This document shows positions 13,821-14,653 of a stretch of DNA of 14,653 bases, piece by piece (within the stretch, counting starts at the first letter, position 1; the number at the start of each line of letters is the position of its first letter). Below the pieces are notes generated by a model. It did no database searches and was not told where the DNA came from. It saw nothing but the letters and a program-made list of their open reading frames with translations. The position numbers were made by a program, and so were the translations under genes. The stretch comes from an uncultured Gemmatimonadota bacterium (GTDB lineage Bacteria > Gemmatimonadota > Gemmatimonadetes > Gemmatimonadales > Gemmatimonadaceae): contig CAIVJV010000074.1 in the NCBI GenBank assembly GCA_903906325.1, positions 1-14,653 of the forward strand, in the 5' to 3' direction.

Positions 13821-14653
13821 CCGGCGCGGACGGCGCGCCGGAGGTCCGCGACCTTGTTGGTCTTCTCCCAGGTGAAGAGCTCGACCTTTTTGCCGAGGCG
13901 GGTCGTCTTCTCCGGGGTCCGCCCGAAGTGCCCGTACGCCGCCGTCGGCCCGTAGATCGGCTTCTTGAGCTGGAGCGCCTCGATGATCCCGCGCGGGGTG
14001 AGGTCGAAGGTCGTGTCGACCGCACGCATGATCGCGCGCTCGTCGACCGTGCTCGTCCCGAAGGTGTCGACCATCACCGAGACCGGCTTGGCCACACCGA
14101 TCGCGTAGGCGAGTTGCACCTCACACTTCGACGCGAGCTTGGCCGCGACGATGTTCTTGGCGACCCAGCGCGCGGCATACGCCGCCGAGCGATCGACCTT
14201 GGAGGGATCCTTCCCCGAGAAGGCCCCGCCACCGTGGCGGCCGTAGCCCCCGTAGGTATCGACGATGATCTTGCGCCCCGTGAGGCCGGCGTCGCCGTGC
14301 GGCCCCCCGACGACGAAGCGCCCTGTCGGGTTGATGTGCAGCTTCATCTTCTTGGCGCGCAGCTCGCGCGGGATCACCGCCTCGATGATGTCCCGCGTGA
14401 CCGCCTGATGGATCGCGCGGTTCCCCACGGAGTCCGCGTGCTGCGTGGAGATGACCACGGTGTCGACCTCGACCGGGCGCCCATCCTCATACACGACCGA
14501 GACCTGCGACTTGCCATCCGGCCGGAGCCACGGGAGCGTGCCGTCCTTGCGCCGCGCGGCGAGCGCCTCGGTGAGGCGATGCGCGAGGACGATCGGGAGG
14601 GGCATGAGCTCCTCGGTCTCGTCGCAGGCGAAGCCGAACATCATCCCCTGATC
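13817..14653 (-). CDS. metK: S-adenosylmethionine synthetase MetK, N-terminal part outside the window
   Basis: Makes S-adenosylmethionine from methionine and ATP in the cytoplasm. The 278 residues present begin DQGMMFGFACDE, part of the family signature GAGDQG(L/M)MFGYA. PIVLAHRLTEALA follows, then the phosphate-binding GGGAFSGKDPSKVDRSAAYA and a standard C-terminus. About 115 N-terminal residues of the usual 390 or so lie beyond the right edge. Its stop overlaps the start of the membrane protein downstream. The promoter, and any SAM riboswitch, would be outside the window. Confidence 0.97.
   Translation of the reverse strand, partial: DQGMMFGFACDETEELMPLPIVLAHRLTEALAARRKDGTLPWLRPDGKSQVSVVYEDGRPVEVDTVVISTQHADSVGNRAIHQAVTRDIIEAVIPRELRAKKMKLHINPTGRFVVGGPHGDAGLTGRKIIVDTYGGYGRHGGGAFSGKDPSKVDRSAAYAARWVAKNIVAAKLASKCEVQLAYAIGVAKPVSVMVDTFGTSTVDERAIMRAVDTTFDLTPRGIIEALQLKKPIYGPTAAYGHFGRTPEKTTRLGKKVELFTWEKTNKVADLRRAVRAG

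Noticed and set aside
12111..13955. Plus-strand open frame of about 600 codons across btuF, the riboswitch and the membrane protein gene
   Set aside because: It reads through the riboswitch and terminator antisense and yields Arg/Pro-rich sequence without domains.

Overview
The window is strongly GC-rich bacterial chromosome and nearly all coding. Outer-membrane and export hallmarks (a TonB-dependent receptor, lipoproteins, signal peptides ending around QAQ or LAQ) mark a Gram-negative (diderm) bacterium. The mix of a CarboxypepD_reg-like exported protein, BtuFCDB, SelB and ClpB fits Gemmatimonadota, but that placement is an inference from style, not from a marker gene.

Layout: the first 720 bases hold the plus-strand 3' part of an exported-looking SAM-dependent methyltransferase. 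Everything else is on the minus strand and is best read from the right end leftward. First comes metK (5' end outside the window), overlapping by 4 nt a membrane-anchored protein of unknown function. Next is a cobalamin riboswitch with an intrinsic terminator, then the complete vitamin B12 uptake set btuF-btuC-btuD-btuB. This runs without a gap into recO and selB through 1- to 4-nt overlaps or a 3-nt gap. A 234-bp intergenic region rich in repeats and hairpins follows. Last is a second tightly packed unit: clpB, an N-formylglutamate-amidohydrolase-like lipoprotein, and tadA, each joined by an ATGA overlap. tadA and the methyltransferase converge on a 13-bp x 3 tandem repeat.

How the genes work together: BtuB brings cobalamin across the outer membrane, the BtuF lipoprotein captures it, and BtuCD pumps it into the cytoplasm. 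The riboswitch should switch this set off when cobalamin is plentiful. recO (recombination mediator) and selB (selenocysteine-specific elongation factor) are translationally coupled to the end of btuB, so they may share this control. metK upstream makes S-adenosylmethionine, whose precursor methionine is often made by a B12-dependent enzyme, giving a possible metabolic link. The clpB unit joins protein disaggregation, a surface hydrolase of unknown substrate and tRNA wobble-A34 deamination; no shared pathway is evident.

I found no CRISPR array, insertion sequence, tRNA, rRNA, prophage gene or clearly novel defence system. The most notable content is regulatory: the riboswitch whose terminator arm also carries the btuF ribosome binding site, the extension of the B12 operon into recO-selB, and the structured clpB leader and selB 3' end.
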